Shown piece by piece: positions 62,212 to 64,000 of a stretch of 64,000 nucleotides of DNA. The DNA is from Candidatus Accumulibacter proximus (lineage in GTDB: Bacteria; Pseudomonadota; Gammaproteobacteria; Burkholderiales; Rhodocyclaceae): NCBI GenBank assembly GCA_016709675.1, contig JADJMH010000034.1, forward strand, positions 248,001 to 312,000, given 5' to 3'. How positions within the stretch are numbered: the first letter of the stretch is position 1; each line of letters starts with the position of its first letter. The notes beneath the pieces were generated by a model. The model was not told the DNA's origin. It worked only from the letters and a program-made list of their open reading frames with translations, and made no database searches. The translations under genes and the position numbers were made by a program.

Positions 62212-64000
62212 TCAGCTGCCGCCGGCACGCCAGCGTTTCAGAAGCAGGGAGTTGGACACCACCGAAACCGAACTGAGGGCCATGGCCCCGCCGGCGATCA
62301 CCGGATTCAGCATTCCGAGTGCGGCCAGAGGAATGCCAAGCACATTGTAGATGAAAGCGCAGAACAGATTTTGCCTGATTTTCCGCAGTGTCGCACGCGA
62401 TAGCACGATGGCATCGGCGATCCCGTGCAGATCGCTGCGTACCAGGGTCACGTCCGCCGCCTCAATCGCAGCATCGGACCCGGCGCCGATGGCGAAGCTG
62501 ACGTCGGCGGCGGCCAGCGCCGGCGCGTCGTTGATGCCGTCGCCGACCATGGCCACCACGGCGTCGCCGGTCTTGAGTGCATTGACCATCGCCGCCTTGT
62601 CGCCGGGAAGGATGCCGGCGCGAAAGTCATCGACGCCGACCGCGTCGGCAATCGCTGCGGCAGTGGCGGCCTGATCTCCAGTCAGCATCACGACGCGTAT
62701 TCCCATGGCCTTGAGCCGCGCCACGGCAGCGTGTGAGGTTGCGCGCAGCGGGTCGGCGATGGCCAGCAGAGCCAGCGCCCGGCCAGTGCCAGCTTTGGCA
62801 GCATCGGCGAGGAGGTCACCGTCGCGGCATTCAGTCAGCACCACCACGGTCTTGCCCGCGCGCTGCAGGCTCTCGATCGCCTCATCGGGGAGTCCGACGA
62901 AACCCTCCGGCGCACCGAGGCACAGCCAGCGTCCGGCGACTCGGCCCTGCACTCCTCGACCGGGGATCGCCCGAAAGTCTTCAAGCACCGGCAGGACCAC
63001 GCCGGCGGCCTGTGCATGCCGCAGGATGGCCCTTGCCAGGGGATGTTCAGATGCTTGTTCAAGGCCGGCAGCCAGGGTCAATGCTTCCTCGGTTGACGCC
63101 AGCAAGGGCAGGATATCGGTCACCCCCGGTTCGCCGCGCGTCAGGGTGCCCGTCTTGTCTACCACCAGCACGCGGATCTTTTCCGCCCGCTCGAGCGCCT
63201 CGGCGTTCTTGATCAGGATGCCGGCCGCGGCACCCTGTCCGCTGGCGACCATGATTGCCGTCGGCGTGGCCAATCCGAGGGCGCAAGGGCAGGCAATCAC
63301 CAGCACGGCGACGGCATTTACCAGGGCCGTACTGAAAGCACCGCCGAAAGCCCACCAAGCAACAAAGGTGCCCAGGGCGATGGCGCAGACGACGGGTACG
63401 AAAATTCCCGAGATGCGATCGGCGAGTCGCTGAACGGGCGCTTTCGACCCCTGTGCCTCAGCGACCATGCGGATGATGCCGGCGAGCAGGGTGTGTTCGC
63501 CGACGCCGGTTGCTCGGCAGCGCAGCATCCCTTCGCCATTGGCGGTGGCGGCAAAAACGCGCGCGCCCTGGCGCTTGCTCACCGGCATGCTCTCACCGGT
63601 GAGCATGGCCTCATTGACGGCCGATGACCCGTCGATTACCTCACCATCGACCGGCACGCTTTCGCCAGGACGAACAATGAAGATGTCGCCCGGGATCAGC
63701 AGCGCGGTGTCGAGTTCGATCAGCTGGCCGTCGCGTTCGACGCGTGCCGTCCGCGGTTGCAGGCGTATCAGCGCCTCGATCGCGTCCGTGGTCTTCGCCT
63801 TGGCGCGCGCCTCGAGAAGTTTTCCGAGCAGGACGAGCGTGATCACCGCCGCCGAAGCCTCAAAATAGACGTGCAGGTTGGTGGCTCCGGTGACCGTCAC
63901 GACCAGGCTGAATGCGTAGGCCATCGTCGTGCCGAGTGCAACCAGCACGTCCATATTCGGGCCACCACCGCGCAAGGCTTTCCAGGCGCCATCGTAAAAG
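62212..64000 (-). CDS. copA: Copper-translocating P-type ATPase, N-terminal part beyond the window
   Basis: The frame is open at base 64000; 595 residues are visible, starting with F-Y-D-G-A-W-K-A-L and G-G-P-N-M-D-V. P1B features appear in order: T-G-E-S in the actuator, the transmembrane C-P-C-A-L-G metal site, D-K-T-G-T-L-T, the E-H-P nucleotide motif and G-D-G-I-N-D-A-P. It exports Cu(I) from the cytoplasm. Followed by copZ and selD on the same strand. Confidence 0.95.
   Translation of the reverse strand, partial: FYDGAWKALRGGGPNMDVLVALGTTMAYAFSLVVTVTGATNLHVYFEASAAVITLVLLGKLLEARAKAKTTDAIEALIRLQPRTARVERDGQLIELDTALLIPGDIFIVRPGESVPVDGEVIDGSSAVNEAMLTGESMPVSKRQGARVFAATANGEGMLRCRATGVGEHTLLAGIIRMVAEAQGSKAPVQRLADRISGIFVPVVCAIALGTFVAWWAFGGAFSTALVNAVAVLVIACPCALGLATPTAIMVASGQGAAAGILIKNAEALERAEKIRVLVVDKTGTLTRGEPGVTDILPLLASTEEALTLAAGLEQASEHPLARAILRHAQAAGVVLPVLEDFRAIPGRGVQGRVAGRWLCLGAPEGFVGLPDEAIESLQRAGKTVVVLTECRDGDLLADAAKAGTGRALALLAIADPLRATSHAAVARLKAMGIRVVMLTGDQAATAAAIADAVGVDDFRAGILPGDKAAMVNALKTGDAVVAMVGDGINDAPALAAADVSFAIGAGSDAAIEAADVTLVRSDLHGIADAIVLSRATLRKIRQNLFCAFIYNVLGIPLAALGMLNPVIAGGAMALSSVSVVSNSLLLKRWRAGGS

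Noticed and set aside
1..64000. tRNA, rRNA and CRISPR arrays
   Set aside because: No cloverleaf with CCA end, no rRNA segment and no spaced repeats were recognised by eye; small RNAs cannot be excluded.

Overview
The window is high-GC (mostly about 65-68% by eye) and gene-dense. It looks like a betaproteobacterial chromosome, most plausibly Rhodocyclales and of the Candidatus Accumulibacter type. The grounds are the complete glycogen block (pgi-pgm-glgC-glgA), a 1600-residue NAD-glutamate dehydrogenase, lexA-imuA-imuB, a ydbH-ynbE-ydbL unit, and accessory modules common in that group. The taxon is inferred from gene content, not from a marker gene. No rRNA, tRNA or CRISPR array was seen.

Layout. 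(a) 1-12240, minus strand: one tightly overlapped operon for an extracellular-type contractile injection system (phage-tail-like particle), read from a good sigma70-type promoter at 12209-12237. It holds a 44-residue leader ORF, sheath, tube, a T4-type baseplate protein, a low-complexity protein, a DUF4255 tail terminator, an AAA+ ATPase, a small protein, two tube/baseplate adaptors, gpD, gpV, gp25, a J-type baseplate protein, and a second baseplate protein cut by the window edge. (b) 12300-30450: metabolic and transport genes mixed with clear decay. Intact genes are a nitrilase-family hydrolase, UspA, Gdh, a lipoprotein coupled to a DASS transporter, an orphan amino-acid binding protein, a DUF1254 lipoprotein, a halohydrin-dehalogenase-like SDR and a Gfo/Idh/MocA oxidoreductase. 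Remnants are a MocR aminotransferase, an Orn/Lys/Arg decarboxylase, a truncated ATP-grasp-like gene and aqpZ. (c) 30600-36960: a conflict-type locus with a TIR protein broken by an in-frame amber codon, a MoxR AAA+ ATPase, a vWA-like protein fused to a formylglycine-generating-enzyme (FGE) domain and broken by a 1-nt frameshift, an HRDC-accessory-like N-terminal fragment, and a second FGE protein. The two FGE C-termini differ heavily in an ungapped 39-codon stretch between conserved flanks, as in diversity-generating-retroelement (DGR) targets. No reverse transcriptase is in the window.

(d) 37100-44460: ydbH-ynbE-ydbL (outer-membrane lipid/AsmA-like system), then an envelope set of a META-domain protein, a degenerate phospholipase D, a metallophosphoesterase lipoprotein and a small membrane peptide. 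(e) 44640-49400: a patatin phospholipase and a 1100-residue CHAT-protease/metallo-beta-lactamase-fold fusion, followed by a HerA-type ATPase fragment. This is a candidate defence module. (f) 49560-52890: LexA with its own SOS box, imuA and imuB, but a hemerythrin where dnaE2 would often lie. (g) 53180-60790: the glycogen synthesis block and a DUF1015 gene. (h) 60760-64000, minus strand: copA (partial)-copZ-selD.

The parts of most biological interest are the injection-system operon, the decaying MoxR/vWA-FGE/TIR locus with its DGR-like variable domains, and the patatin plus CHAT-MBL pair.
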